Of a stretch of DNA of 64,000 nt, positions 40,050-49,162 are shown in pieces. The stretch is from Pseudomonas baetica (GTDB lineage Bacteria; Pseudomonadota; Gammaproteobacteria; Pseudomonadales; Pseudomonadaceae), in contig NZ_JAIHLQ010000028.1 in assembly GCF_019733355.1 (NCBI RefSeq), positions 1 through 64,000 of the forward strand, given 5' to 3'. The position numbers were made by a program, and so were the translations under genes. Numbering within the stretch: position 1 is the first letter of the stretch; each line of letters begins with the position of its first letter. The notes under the pieces are model-generated. The model did not search any database. It worked only from the letters and a program-made list of their open reading frames with translations, and was not told the origin of the DNA.

Positions 40050-41657
40050 ATGACCGACCAGACTACCCGCCTGCCGATCCGCCGCGCCTTGATCAGCGTT
40101 TCCGACAAGACCGGGATCCTCGAATTCGCCAAGGAGCTTGAAGCGCTGGGCGTCGAGATCCTCTCCACCGGCGGAACGTTCAAGCTGCTGCAGGACAACG
40201 GCGTTGCCGCAGTGGAAGTCGCGGATTACACCGGTTTCGCCGAGATGATGGACGGTCGGGTGAAGACCCTGCACCCGAAAATCCACGGCGGCATTCTCGG
40301 TCGTCGCGGTATCGACGACGCGATCATGAACGAGCACGGCATCAAACCGATCGATCTGGTTGCCGTTAACCTCTACCCGTTCGAAGCCACCATCAACAAG
40401 CCAGGCTGCGACCTGCCGACCGCCATCGAGAACATCGACATCGGCGGCCCGACCATGGTCCGTTCGGCCGCGAAAAACCACAAAGACGTAGCGATCGTGG
40501 TGAACGCCAGCGATTACGCCCATGTCCTCGAAAGCCTCAAAGCCGGTGGCCTGACCTACGCTCAGCGTTTCGACCTGATGCTCAAGGCCTTCGAGCACAC
40601 CGCCGCCTACGACGGCATGATCGCCAACTACATGGGCACGGTGAACCAGGCCGCCGAGACACTGAGCACTGAAGGTCGCAGCGAATTCCCGCGCACCTTC
40701 AACAGCCAGTTCATCAAGGCTCAGGAAATGCGCTACGGCGAGAACCCGCACCAGAGCGCGGCGTTCTATGTGGAAGCCAAACCTGCCGAAGTCGGTATCG
40801 CCACCGCGACCCAACTGCAAGGCAAAGAACTGTCGTACAACAACGTGGCCGACACCGACGCTGCGCTGGAGTGCGTGAAGAGCTTCGTCAAACCAGCCTG
40901 CGTGATCGTCAAGCACGCCAACCCGTGCGGCGTGGCTGTGAGCCCGGACGCCGAAGGCGGCATCCGTCAGGCTTACGAACTGGCCTACGCCACCGACACC
41001 GAATCGGCGTTCGGCGGCATCATCGCCTTCAACCGCGAACTGGATGCCGAGACAGCGAAAGCGATCGTGGAGCGCCAGTTCGTTGAAGTGATCATCGCCC
41101 CGAGCGTTAGCGCAGAAGCCCGCGCTATCGTCGCCGCCAAAGCCAACGTGCGCCTGCTGGCCTGCGGCGAGTGGTCGGCTGACCGCGCTGCGGCCTGGGA
41201 CTACAAGCGCGTCAATGGCGGCCTGCTGGTACAGAGCCGTGACATCGGCATGATCGGCAGCGATGACCTGAAAGTCGTGACCAAACGTGCCCCGACAGAA
41301 CAGGAAATCCACGACCTGATCTTCGCCTGGAAAGTGGCCAAGTACGTTAAATCCAACGCCATCGTCTACGCGAAAAACCGTCAAACCATCGGTGTCGGCG
41401 CGGGCCAGATGAGCCGCGTGAACTCGGCACGTATCGCGGCGATCAAGGCTGAGCACGCCGGCCTGCAAGTAGCGGGCTCGGTCATGGCATCGGACGCGTT
41501 CTTCCCGTTCCGCGACGGCCTCGACAATGCGGCCAAAGTCGGCATCACTGCGGTGATCCAGCCGGGTGGCTCGATGCGTGATGCTGAAGTGATTGCAGCG
41601 GCCGATGAAGCCGGCATCGCCATGGTGTTCACCGGCATGCGCCACTTCCGTCACTAA
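40050..41657 (+). CDS. purH: Bifunctional AICAR transformylase/IMP cyclohydrolase PurH
   Basis: A 535-residue enzyme for the last two steps of IMP synthesis. The N-terminal IMP cyclohydrolase (MGS-like) domain includes SVSDKTGILEFAKELEALG and STGGTFKLL. The C-terminal transformylase domain carries the Lys-His pair in VKHANPCG. The start at 40050 gives the usual family length; an ATG at 40038 is in frame but less likely. Confidence 0.96.
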   Translation: MTDQTTRLPIRRALISVSDKTGILEFAKELEALGVEILSTGGTFKLLQDNGVAAVEVADYTGFAEMMDGRVKTLHPKIHGGILGRRGIDDAIMNEHGIKPIDLVAVNLYPFEATINKPGCDLPTAIENIDIGGPTMVRSAAKNHKDVAIVVNASDYAHVLESLKAGGLTYAQRFDLMLKAFEHTAAYDGMIANYMGTVNQAAETLSTEGRSEFPRTFNSQFIKAQEMRYGENPHQSAAFYVEAKPAEVGIATATQLQGKELSYNNVADTDAALECVKSFVKPACVIVKHANPCGVAVSPDAEGGIRQAYELAYATDTESAFGGIIAFNRELDAETAKAIVERQFVEVIIAPSVSAEARAIVAAKANVRLLACGEWSADRAAAWDYKRVNGGLLVQSRDIGMIGSDDLKVVTKRAPTEQEIHDLIFAWKVAKYVKSNAIVYAKNRQTIGVGAGQMSRVNSARIAAIKAEHAGLQVAGSVMASDAFFPFRDGLDNAAKVGITAVIQPGGSMRDAEVIAAADEAGIAMVFTGMRHFRH

Positions 41658-41669
41658 GCACACGATCCA

Positions 41670-41758
41670 CTGTGGGAGCTGGCTTGCCAGCGATAGCATC
41701 CCCTCGGTTTGATTGATGAACCGAGTCGCCTGCATCGCTGGCAAGCCAGCTCCCACAG
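41670..41758. repeat. REPIN of a second REP class between purH and purD
   Basis: The inverted arms read CTGTGGGAGCTGGCTTGCCA and its complement, with GCGATAG inside. The core differs from the CTTCGCGAGCAAGC class found elsewhere in the window. Confidence 0.88.
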
Positions 41759-41810
41759 AAAAGCGCCCCTTAGGTGCTCCACAGATTTAGCGTCATCCGA
41801 GGTTTTTGAA

Positions 41811-43106
41811 ATGAATGTTTTGATCATTGGCAGCGGTGGCCGTGAACACGCCCTGGCCTGGAAAGTGGCTCAGGATCCGCGCGTACAGAAGGTTTTTGTC
41901 GCGCCGGGCAACGCCGGTACGGCGATCGAAGCCAAGTGCGAGAACGTCGCCATCGACGTGCTGGCCCTTGAGCAGCTTGCCGATTTTGCCGAGAAAAACG
42001 TTTCCCTGACCATCGTCGGCCCGGAAGTGCCGTTGGTGGCAGGCGTTGTCGACCTGTTCCGCTCCCGTGGTCTGGACTGCTTCGGCCCAACCGCTGGTGC
42101 AGCACAGCTGGAAGGCTCGAAAGCCTTCACCAAGGACTTCCTGGCGCGCCACAAGATCCCGACGGCCGACTACCAGAACTTCACTGAGATCGAGCCGGCC
42201 CTGGCGTATCTGCGTGAAAAAGGCGCGCCGATTGTGATCAAGGCCGATGGCTTGGCCGCCGGTAAAGGCGTGATCGTTGCCATGACCCTGGCCGAAGCCG
42301 AAGACGCCGTGCGCGACATGCTCGCCGGCAATGCCTTCGGTGACGCCGGTTCGCGCGTGGTGATCGAAGAGTTCCTCGACGGTGAAGAAGCGTCGTTCAT
42401 CGTCATGGTCGACGGCAAGAACGTGCTGCCCATGGCCACCAGCCAGGACCACAAACGCGTCGGCAACGGCGACAGCGGCCCGAACACTGGCGGCATGGGT
42501 GCTTACTCCCCTGCCCCGGTGGTCACCGCCGACGTGCATCAGCGCGTGATGGATCTGGTGATCTGGCCGACCGTGCGCGGCATGGCCGAAGAAGGCAACG
42601 TCTACACGGGCTTCCTGTACGCTGGCCTGATGATCGACAAGGCGGGCAACCCGAAAGTCATCGAGTTCAACTGCCGTTTCGGTGATCCGGAAACCCAACC
42701 GGTGATGCTGCGTCTACAGTCGAGCCTGGTACTGCTGGTCGAAGCGGCTCTGGCACAAGCGCTGGACAAAGTTGAAGCGCAATGGGATCCACGTCCAAGC
42801 GTCGGCATTGTACTGGCCGCCGGCGGTTACCCGGGCGACTACGCCAAAGGCGCAGCGATCAATGGTCTTGACGCGGCGGCAAGCCTGGAAGGCAAAGTCT
42901 TCCACGCCGGTACCGCGCTCAAAGATGGCAACGTGGTGACTGCCGGCGGTCGCGTGCTGTGCGCCACCGCCATGGGCGCCAGTGTCGGCGAAGCTCAGCA
43001 GCAAGCCTACAAGCTGGCGGCGGCCATCGATTGGGAAGGCTGCTTCTACCGCAAGGACATTGGCTACCGCGCCATTGCCCGTGAACGTGGCGAAACCCAG
43101 GAATAA
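41811..43106 (+). CDS. purD: Phosphoribosylamine-glycine ligase PurD
   Basis: A 431-residue ATP-grasp enzyme (GAR synthetase) of purine synthesis. The start MNVLIIGSGGREHALAWK, the ATP-grasp segment PIVIKADGLAAGKGV, and the GARS signature RFGDPETQ are all present. The longer frame from 41709 reads through a REPIN and is rejected. The purH-purD pair is interrupted only by that REPIN. Confidence 0.96.
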   Translation: MNVLIIGSGGREHALAWKVAQDPRVQKVFVAPGNAGTAIEAKCENVAIDVLALEQLADFAEKNVSLTIVGPEVPLVAGVVDLFRSRGLDCFGPTAGAAQLEGSKAFTKDFLARHKIPTADYQNFTEIEPALAYLREKGAPIVIKADGLAAGKGVIVAMTLAEAEDAVRDMLAGNAFGDAGSRVVIEEFLDGEEASFIVMVDGKNVLPMATSQDHKRVGNGDSGPNTGGMGAYSPAPVVTADVHQRVMDLVIWPTVRGMAEEGNVYTGFLYAGLMIDKAGNPKVIEFNCRFGDPETQPVMLRLQSSLVLLVEAALAQALDKVEAQWDPRPSVGIVLAAGGYPGDYAKGAAINGLDAAASLEGKVFHAGTALKDGNVVTAGGRVLCATAMGASVGEAQQQAYKLAAAIDWEGCFYRKDIGYRAIARERGETQE

Positions 43107-43205
43107 GCTGTGCATCAAGTCCGGCGTGGGATACCGTTCCTCGCCGGGCTGTTCCGCCGCCGCGCATCGTTATATTCTGGCATCAACCTACGAAGGGATT
43201 TCGCC

Positions 43206-45980
43206 GTGCGCTGGCTCAGGATTGCCATAAGCTTCACCGTCACGCTGCTGACCTTGCTCTGCATGCTCCCGGCCCTGGCCGCACAAGGCAGTGGCTGGTC
43301 GGTTTTGCTTGATGATCAGGGCAATCTGCAACTGAGCGACATCCGCTCAGCCCGCTACACCAATCAATTCAGCCCCATCGACCTTGACCGCCTCACGGCA
43401 GCCGAGCCCGATGGCGCGTTGTGGCTGCGATTCAGACTGGCGCCCGGCAAGCACGAACAAGTGCTGCGCATCTTCGCCCCTGACCTTTCACACCTCAATC
43501 TGTACGTGCTGGACGGCGACAAGCTGATCGAGCAACGCAACACCGGCAACGACCAGCCCCAGTCAGAACGGCCGCTGCCGAGCAGTGACTTCCTGTTGCC
43601 GCTGCCCCAGAGCGACAAGCCCCTCGACGTTTATCTGCGGATGGTTTCCGACCATCAGTTGCGTCCGTACATCACCTTGCAATCAGCCGTGATGAGCGCG
43701 GCCAACCACAACCAGACGCTGCTCTACGGCCTGCTGTTCGGCTGCCTTGGCATGCTGATCCTGCACAATCTCATCCGCTACGCCTACACCCGCTCTCGCA
43801 GCAGTCTGTGGCTGGCGGTCTGCGAAGTTCTGCTCAGTCTGAGCCTGCTACTGTTGCTTAACCTCGCAGGTCCCTGGCTGCCGAACTGGCATGCGATCCA
43901 GACCCCGGGGGCTTATCTGGCGCTGCTGCTGACCGCCCCGGCGGGTTTGATGTTCGCCTATCGATTCTTCGCCCCGCTCGGCCCGCACCCGCTGAATAAA
44001 CTGTTGCTGGGCGACATTCTGTTCATCGTGATCTGCAGCCTGCTGCTGTTGTTCGTCAACACCCTGCCACTGAACATCATCACCTACGCCTTGGTGGCCC
44101 TCGCTGGCCTGAGCATGCTGCTGGTCGGCTCCTACCATTGGCAGAAAGGTTATCGTCCGGCACGCCTGTTCGTCGCAGCAATGGTCGTGTTCAACATCGG
44201 CACGCTGATTATCCTGCCAGCGCTGCTGGGACTTACCCTGGTCGCCCCGCAAGGCCTGATCATGACCCTGATGGCGTTCATCTGTATCAGCGGCCTGCTG
44301 ATGAGCATCGCCTTGGGCGAGCGCCAGCGCAGCATTACCGAAAGCCGCTTCAGCATCAGCCGCGACCTGGCCGCCAGCAATGCCGAGATCAACGCCAAGG
44401 CCGAATTCCTCGCCAAGATCAGCCACGAGATCCGCACGCCGATGAATGGCGTGTTGGGCATGACCGAACTGCTGCTCGGCACGCCGTTATCGGTCAAGCA
44501 ACGCGACTACGTACAGACCATCCACAGTGCCGGTAACGAACTGCTGACTTTGATCAACGAGATCCTCGACATCTCCAAGCTCGAGTCCGGACAGATCGAA
44601 CTCGATGACGTCCAATTCGATCTCAACGCCTTGATCGACGATTGCCTGAGCATCTATCGGGCCAAGGCCGAGCAACAGAACGTCGAACTGATCAGCTTCA
44701 TTCAGCCGCAAGTGCCACGGGTCATCAGCGGTGACCCGACCCGTCTGCGTCAAACGTTGCTGAGCCTGCTGGAAAATGCCCTGAAGAAAACCGATGAAGG
44801 TGAAGTGCTGATCGTCGTCGCTCTCGATGATCGCAGCGGTAAGCCACGCCTGCGTATCGCCGTACAAGACAGCGGCGCGCCAATGGAGCAGGAAGAGCGC
44901 GATGCACTGATGCACGCCGAACTGCACAGCAAGCATTTCCTCTCAGCCAATCGTCTGGGCGGTAATCTCGGGCTGGTGATCGCACGCCAACTGATCCGTT
45001 TGATGCAAGGCGAATTCGGTATCAAGAGCGGCGCCAATCAGGGCAGCACCTTGTGGCTGACCCTGCCGCTGGATCCCGACCGCCTCGAACACCCGACCTC
45101 CGATCTCGACAGCCCGCTGCAAGGTGCGCGGGTGCTGGTGGTCGACGATAACGACACCTGCCGCAAAGTGTTGGTGCAGCAATGCAGCGCCTGGGGTCTG
45201 AACGTCAGCGCCGTGCCATCAGGCAAGGAGGCGCTGGCCCTGCTGCGTACCAAGGCGCACCTGCGCGATTACTTCGATGTGGTGTTGCTCGATCAGAACA
45301 TGCCCGGCATGACCGGCATGCAACTGGCGGCCAAGATCAAGGAAGACCCGAGCCTGAACCACGACATCCTGCTGATCATGCTCACCGGTATCAGCAATGC
45401 GCCGAGCAAGATCATTGCGCGCAACTCGGGGATCAAACGCATTCTGGCCAAACCGGTGGCGGGCTACACCCTCAAGACAACCCTGGCGGACGAACTCAAC
45501 CAGCGCAACAAAGGCCAGGTGGTGTTCCAGCCACAAGTGGTCACCCCCGCCACGGCGGCGAAAGTGCCGAGCGACTTCCGCATCCTCGTCGCCGAAGACA
45601 ACACGATTTCGACCAAAGTGATTCGCGGCATGCTCGGCAAACTCAACCTGCAACCGGACACCGCCAGCAACGGCGAAGAAGCGTTGCAAGCGATGAAAGC
45701 CCAGCGATACGACCTGGTATTGATGGATTGCGAAATGCCGATTCTCGACGGTTTCTCCGCGACGCAGCAATTGCGCGCCTGGGAAGTCAGCAACCAACGC
45801 ATCCGCACGCCAATCGTCGCGCTGACGGCGCACATCCTTGCAGAGCACAAGGAACGCGCACGCCAGGCCGGGATGGACGGGCACATGTCCAAGCCTGTCG
45901 AACTGTCGCAGTTGCGTGAATTGGTCGAACATTGGGTCGCCCAGCGTGATCAGCAAAACCGGACGGCATCGACCTTCTGA
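43206..45980 (+). CDS. retS: Hybrid sensor kinase RetS
   Basis: A 924-residue membrane kinase. A signal or first helix is followed by a periplasmic 7TMR-DISM extracellular domain (about 35-180) and seven membrane helices (about 185-390). Then come HisKA (H-box KISHEIRTPMNGVLGM), an HATPase domain and two receivers (LVVDDNDTC..LLDQNMPGM and VAEDNTIS..LMDCEMPILDG). In P. aeruginosa RetS binds and inhibits GacS and so switches between acute and sessile lifestyles. The GTG at 43206 has AAGGGA upstream; the frame before it overlaps purD. Confidence 0.93.
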   Translation: MRWLRIAISFTVTLLTLLCMLPALAAQGSGWSVLLDDQGNLQLSDIRSARYTNQFSPIDLDRLTAAEPDGALWLRFRLAPGKHEQVLRIFAPDLSHLNLYVLDGDKLIEQRNTGNDQPQSERPLPSSDFLLPLPQSDKPLDVYLRMVSDHQLRPYITLQSAVMSAANHNQTLLYGLLFGCLGMLILHNLIRYAYTRSRSSLWLAVCEVLLSLSLLLLLNLAGPWLPNWHAIQTPGAYLALLLTAPAGLMFAYRFFAPLGPHPLNKLLLGDILFIVICSLLLLFVNTLPLNIITYALVALAGLSMLLVGSYHWQKGYRPARLFVAAMVVFNIGTLIILPALLGLTLVAPQGLIMTLMAFICISGLLMSIALGERQRSITESRFSISRDLAASNAEINAKAEFLAKISHEIRTPMNGVLGMTELLLGTPLSVKQRDYVQTIHSAGNELLTLINEILDISKLESGQIELDDVQFDLNALIDDCLSIYRAKAEQQNVELISFIQPQVPRVISGDPTRLRQTLLSLLENALKKTDEGEVLIVVALDDRSGKPRLRIAVQDSGAPMEQEERDALMHAELHSKHFLSANRLGGNLGLVIARQLIRLMQGEFGIKSGANQGSTLWLTLPLDPDRLEHPTSDLDSPLQGARVLVVDDNDTCRKVLVQQCSAWGLNVSAVPSGKEALALLRTKAHLRDYFDVVLLDQNMPGMTGMQLAAKIKEDPSLNHDILLIMLTGISNAPSKIIARNSGIKRILAKPVAGYTLKTTLADELNQRNKGQVVFQPQVVTPATAAKVPSDFRILVAEDNTISTKVIRGMLGKLNLQPDTASNGEEALQAMKAQRYDLVLMDCEMPILDGFSATQQLRAWEVSNQRIRTPIVALTAHILAEHKERARQAGMDGHMSKPVELSQLRELVEHWVAQRDQQNRTASTF

Positions 45981-46002
45981 GTGGCCTTGTACATCGATTC
46001 GA

Positions 46003-46644
46003 TCAGATCTCGAGACTGCTCAAGTATTTAAGCGAACCCGTTATCACCGACTTTTTTACCTTTTCCCGAAACTGGGCGTAGTGAAGTGTGTTGAAGGTAA
46101 TGGCTGCGAATTGCTCAACGCTTTCGCAGATCAGTGATTCATCCTCGGAGTACAGAAATCCGGGCACCTGACGCTCAATCTTGAACTGTCGAGAATAAAT
46201 GCCCATCTCCACTTTGTTCGGCCCGCTCATGATGCAGGGGATCAATTGAAAGATACCCACACTGCCGTGAAGGCTGGTGGACTCGAACACATCTCGCGCC
46301 GATGCGTTTCGCTCCATCGCCACTAGCGCACGACGCATTGGCTCGGAAAACGCCTCGCCCATGATGGTTGAGATCCGCTGCGCCCCCTGGCCGGCCATCA
46401 GATTGTTCTGCAAGGGCGGCAAGGTTTGCGGCTTCGGCACATCCCAACCGACAAACTTGAGTACGTTGCGGTAGTACTCGAACCAGTCACCCGATAGCCC
46501 ATCTTCAAACGCCGCGCGCGTAGCCCTTTGTGCATAAGCGGTGCTCATGCAGATGTCATCTCGATGTGACGCCGGCAGGCCACCGGCAAATGACACAACG
46601 CTACCGCCCACCACCGCTGCTTGCGGTGTCATCGGATCCGTCAT
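46003..46644 (-). CDS. Unknown protein, third member of a paralogue trio
   Basis: A 213-residue protein that I do not recognise. No signal peptide or membrane helix is clear, though the N-terminal AAVVGGSVVSFAGGLPA is hydrophobic. It shares a faint pattern with the two upstream genes: an Ala-rich helix, then WFEYYRNVLKFVGW (54-67), then a helical block, then a beta-rich end. GGAG precedes the ATG, which overlaps the stop of the second gene by four bases (ATGA). It converges on retS with only 22 bases between stops. Base composition is visibly richer in A+T than retS. Confidence 0.75.
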   Translation of the reverse strand: MTDPMTPQAAVVGGSVVSFAGGLPASHRDDICMSTAYAQRATRAAFEDGLSGDWFEYYRNVLKFVGWDVPKPQTLPPLQNNLMAGQGAQRISTIMGEAFSEPMRRALVAMERNASARDVFESTSLHGSVGIFQLIPCIMSGPNKVEMGIYSRQFKIERQVPGFLYSEDESLICESVEQFAAITFNTLHYAQFREKVKKSVITGSLKYLSSLEI

Positions 46645-47342
46645 GATTCAATCTCCGTTGGCAAGGTCAACGTCGCAACATTGCCCGCGAACTTGCCTCC
46701 GACTTTCAAGGCAATCGCATCACGCGCAGGGCCGTAAAGGGTTTCGGAAAGATTTGCCCGAGCGTGATGCACGTAAACCAAACCTTGCAGATCACAAGTG
46801 GGGTGCGGCTGCTGGAATGGATTGGGGCTTAATACTCGTCGAGTTTTGAACTCGACATACGCACTGGTGATCGAGGTGGGAGATTTCGCGCATATCACCA
46901 GCAAACGCACATTCGCCAACGGCGCTGGCACTGCGGTCGATTCGGATTCAACTGATGCCTGCATGCAACGGCGCAGCAGTTGGAGCGCGGGATTGTCGCC
47001 CGGCAACTTTGCAATTCGCGCTAGAACCGTGGCGGTTATGCGGGCTTCACCCAAAGCACCGTTAGTCAACATAGCGGTAAACACGTCGGGCGCAAGTTCT
47101 TCTGCGTCGTGACTGAACTCCCATGTCTGTTTCGTCTTTTTTTGGCGCAACCAGAAGTCATCGAGAACGGCTACATAAGCGTCATACCAGTTTATCCCGG
47201 TGGATTTTTCGACCTTTTTATTAGCCACCAATTGCGCAAGCAAGGTCGAGTTGAGCAGATCGTCGTAAGCCGCCACACCATCAGATTCAGGCACAAGCAC
47301 AATGGAGTTACCAACAACCACCGTTAAGTATTCGTCGACCAT
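46641..47342 (-). CDS. Unknown protein, second member of a paralogue trio
   Basis: A 233-residue soluble-looking protein with no family that I recognise. It shows the shared pattern LVANKK (38-43) then NWYDAYVAVLDDFW (51-64), compared with LAANKK then DWYLHFRKAMTSTGW in the first gene. A helical block and a beta-rich C-terminal half follow. AAGGGTG precedes the ATG. It is 59 bases after the first gene and overlaps the third, so the three are one operon. Confidence 0.75.
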   Translation of the reverse strand: MVDEYLTVVVGNSIVLVPESDGVAAYDDLLNSTLLAQLVANKKVEKSTGINWYDAYVAVLDDFWLRQKKTKQTWEFSHDAEELAPDVFTAMLTNGALGEARITATVLARIAKLPGDNPALQLLRRCMQASVESESTAVPAPLANVRLLVICAKSPTSITSAYVEFKTRRVLSPNPFQQPHPTCDLQGLVYVHHARANLSETLYGPARDAIALKVGGKFAGNVATLTLPTEIES

Positions 47343-47401
47343 ATCATCACCCTTGAATATAAAAGCGGGCAGTCGATATTCGACTGCCCTCCTGACACTC
47401 G

Positions 47402-48202
47402 TTAAATTTCGAACTCTTCGATTTTAGAAAGCGCATTCAGACCCAAAGCATTGCGGATATACTCGCGCGTTGCGTTGGCGACATCATTATTCTTTTCAAA
47501 TACTGTTTCGCCGCGGTACATCTTTACGTTGCGAATATCCACATCGACAAACAACACTTTGTCCGACGTGTTCCTGCGCAGAAAACGAACGGCACCGACA
47601 GCCATTTTGGGTACGCCGTTTACTTCGGTACAGGCGCCGGTGGAGATACCACCCACGCCGTTATTCAGAAGGTTTCGTTCATACAGCGTTAAAGCCGTCT
47701 CACGTTTGCTGAGGGCTGCAACTGCATCAGTTGCCACTTTCAGCATTAAGGCGCTAGTCGGACCGGGCACTGCGACACCCGCGAGCACCGAGCCCAGAAT
47801 CTCCAACACCAGTTTGTCCATCCGGACACTGGTGCCACCGACTTCAAGATCACTGTAGTAGATACTGGTAGGTGTCCAGCCCGTGGAGGTCATGGCTTTA
47901 CGGAAATGAAGATACCAATCCTGGCCTTGATCTTCCTGAGGATACTTTTTGTTCGCCGCCAGGCTGGCGAAAAGAAAGGCATTTTGCGCATCGGTTCGAT
48001 TTACCTCACTGAGGTTGCCCGTAAAGGACAAGATACCTTCACCCACGATAGAGCCTTTACCCGGCACTTCAACAGCATCCCCTGCGTTAATACCCGAGGT
48101 AAAAGTGCGACTATGAATAGCAGGCACTTGATCAACCTCATACTGCTGAATATCTTTCAAGCAGCTAGCAATAAAACCTTGTTGCATTACTTGGTTACTC
48201 AC
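47402..48202 (-). CDS. Unknown protein, first member of a paralogue trio
   Basis: A 266-residue protein, the longest of the three. An extra N-terminal segment (1-65, probably beta-rich: IHSRTFTSGINAGDAVEVPG) precedes the shared core: NAFLFASLAANKKYPQ (74-89), DWYLHFRKAMTSTGW (95-109), a hydrophobic helical block with VLEILGSVLAGVAVPG, and a C-terminal part around VGAVRFLRR..FVDVDIRNVKMYRGE. The GTG at 48202 has AAGGA eight bases upstream; I prefer it to the ATG at 48292. No function can be assigned. Confidence 0.75.
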   Translation of the reverse strand: MSNQVMQQGFIASCLKDIQQYEVDQVPAIHSRTFTSGINAGDAVEVPGKGSIVGEGILSFTGNLSEVNRTDAQNAFLFASLAANKKYPQEDQGQDWYLHFRKAMTSTGWTPTSIYYSDLEVGGTSVRMDKLVLEILGSVLAGVAVPGPTSALMLKVATDAVAALSKRETALTLYERNLLNNGVGGISTGACTEVNGVPKMAVGAVRFLRRNTSDKVLFVDVDIRNVKMYRGETVFEKNNDVANATREYIRNALGLNALSKIEEFEI

Positions 48203-48434
48203 AACGAATTCCTTATCATCATTTAAACAAGCCCTCATGAACTTGCGAAAACAACAATAACCAACCCACCAAGAAGGCACAAACTTAAACATGTAACACC
48301 AATTACCAAAACAAATAAAACAGCAACTAACAACCTAATAAAAAACAACGCCAAAGCCTCTATAAGACAATACCCACAAGTCCTTGAACGACTGATAGAC
48401 TTCTCCCTACACTCTACTGCTGCGAGCCAAGACC
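48203..48434. other. A+T-rich, strand-skewed intergenic region
   Basis: This 232-base gap separates the divergent trio operon and marC. It is strikingly poor in G on the plus strand (runs such as AACAAATAAAACAGCAAC), so the transcript toward the trio would be rich in U and G. It probably holds the trio promoter. I see no terminator or repeat in it. Confidence 0.5.
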
Positions 48435-49031
48435 ATGCTCCACGTGTTATTCAGCGTTTACCTGAAAATGCTGGTTCTCTACAGCCCGTTCTTCGTGCTG
48501 TCCTGTTTCATCAGCCTGACCCGTGGCTATTCGCGCAAGGAGCAACGCCGCCTGGCCTGGAAAGTGGCCGTCGCCACGCTGGTCTCCAGCGTTCTGCTGT
48601 ACTTGTTCGGACGGGTGATTTTCGATGTGTTCGGCATTACTGTGGATGCGTTCCGCATCGGCGCCGGCAGCGTGCTGTTCATTTCGGCACTGGGCATGGC
48701 ACAGGGTAAACCCGCAGTGCAGGCCGACAATGTGCAGCAGGATGTGACCATCGTCCCCCTGACCATTCCATTGACCGTCGGCCCCGGCACCATCGGTGCC
48801 TTGTTGGTGATGGGCGTCAGCCAGCCGCACTGGGACGATAAACTCACGGCGATCATGAGTATTGCGCTGGCCAGTTTTACCGTTGGCGTGGTGCTTTATC
48901 TGTCCAACCGTATCGAACGGATTCTCGGCGATCAGGGTTTGCAGATCGTCAGTCGCTTGATGGGATTGTTTGTTTGCGCACTGGCAGCGCAGATTATCTT
49001 TACCGGCGTTAAAGGGTATCTGGTGCACTGA
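48435..49031 (+). CDS. MarC family integral membrane protein
   Basis: A 198-residue protein with six hydrophobic segments and the MarC-family features. These include the N-terminal MLVLYSPFFVLSCFISLTRG, a middle LFISALGMAQ and the conserved TIVPLTIPLTVGPGTIGALLV. The transported substrate of this family is not known. It is the only plus-strand gene between the trio and the giant toxin. A strong two-way terminator follows it. Confidence 0.88.
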   Translation: MLHVLFSVYLKMLVLYSPFFVLSCFISLTRGYSRKEQRRLAWKVAVATLVSSVLLYLFGRVIFDVFGITVDAFRIGAGSVLFISALGMAQGKPAVQADNVQQDVTIVPLTIPLTVGPGTIGALLVMGVSQPHWDDKLTAIMSIALASFTVGVVLYLSNRIERILGDQGLQIVSRLMGLFVCALAAQIIFTGVKGYLVH

Positions 49032-49100
49032 GCAGGGTTATCGACAACGTCTACCCAGCGAACGCCGAGCCCGCCAGTCGGCCCATTCCTGCCCGGCATC

Positions 49101-49146
49101 AAAAATAAAAAGGTCGCGAACTGATTGTTCGCGACCTTTTATTTTT
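49101..49146. terminator. Bidirectional terminator between marC and the toxin gene
   Basis: AAAAGGTCGCGAAC and GTTCGCGACCTTTT form a 14-pair stem with a five-base loop. A-rich and T-rich tails on the two sides extend the complementarity, so it works for both convergent genes. Confidence 0.93.
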
Positions 49147-49162
49147 AGCCTGCCTCGATGTT

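Noticed and set aside
39972..41756. A 594-codon minus-strand open frame opposite purH
   Set aside because: It is the antisense shadow of purH and has no domain or start signal.
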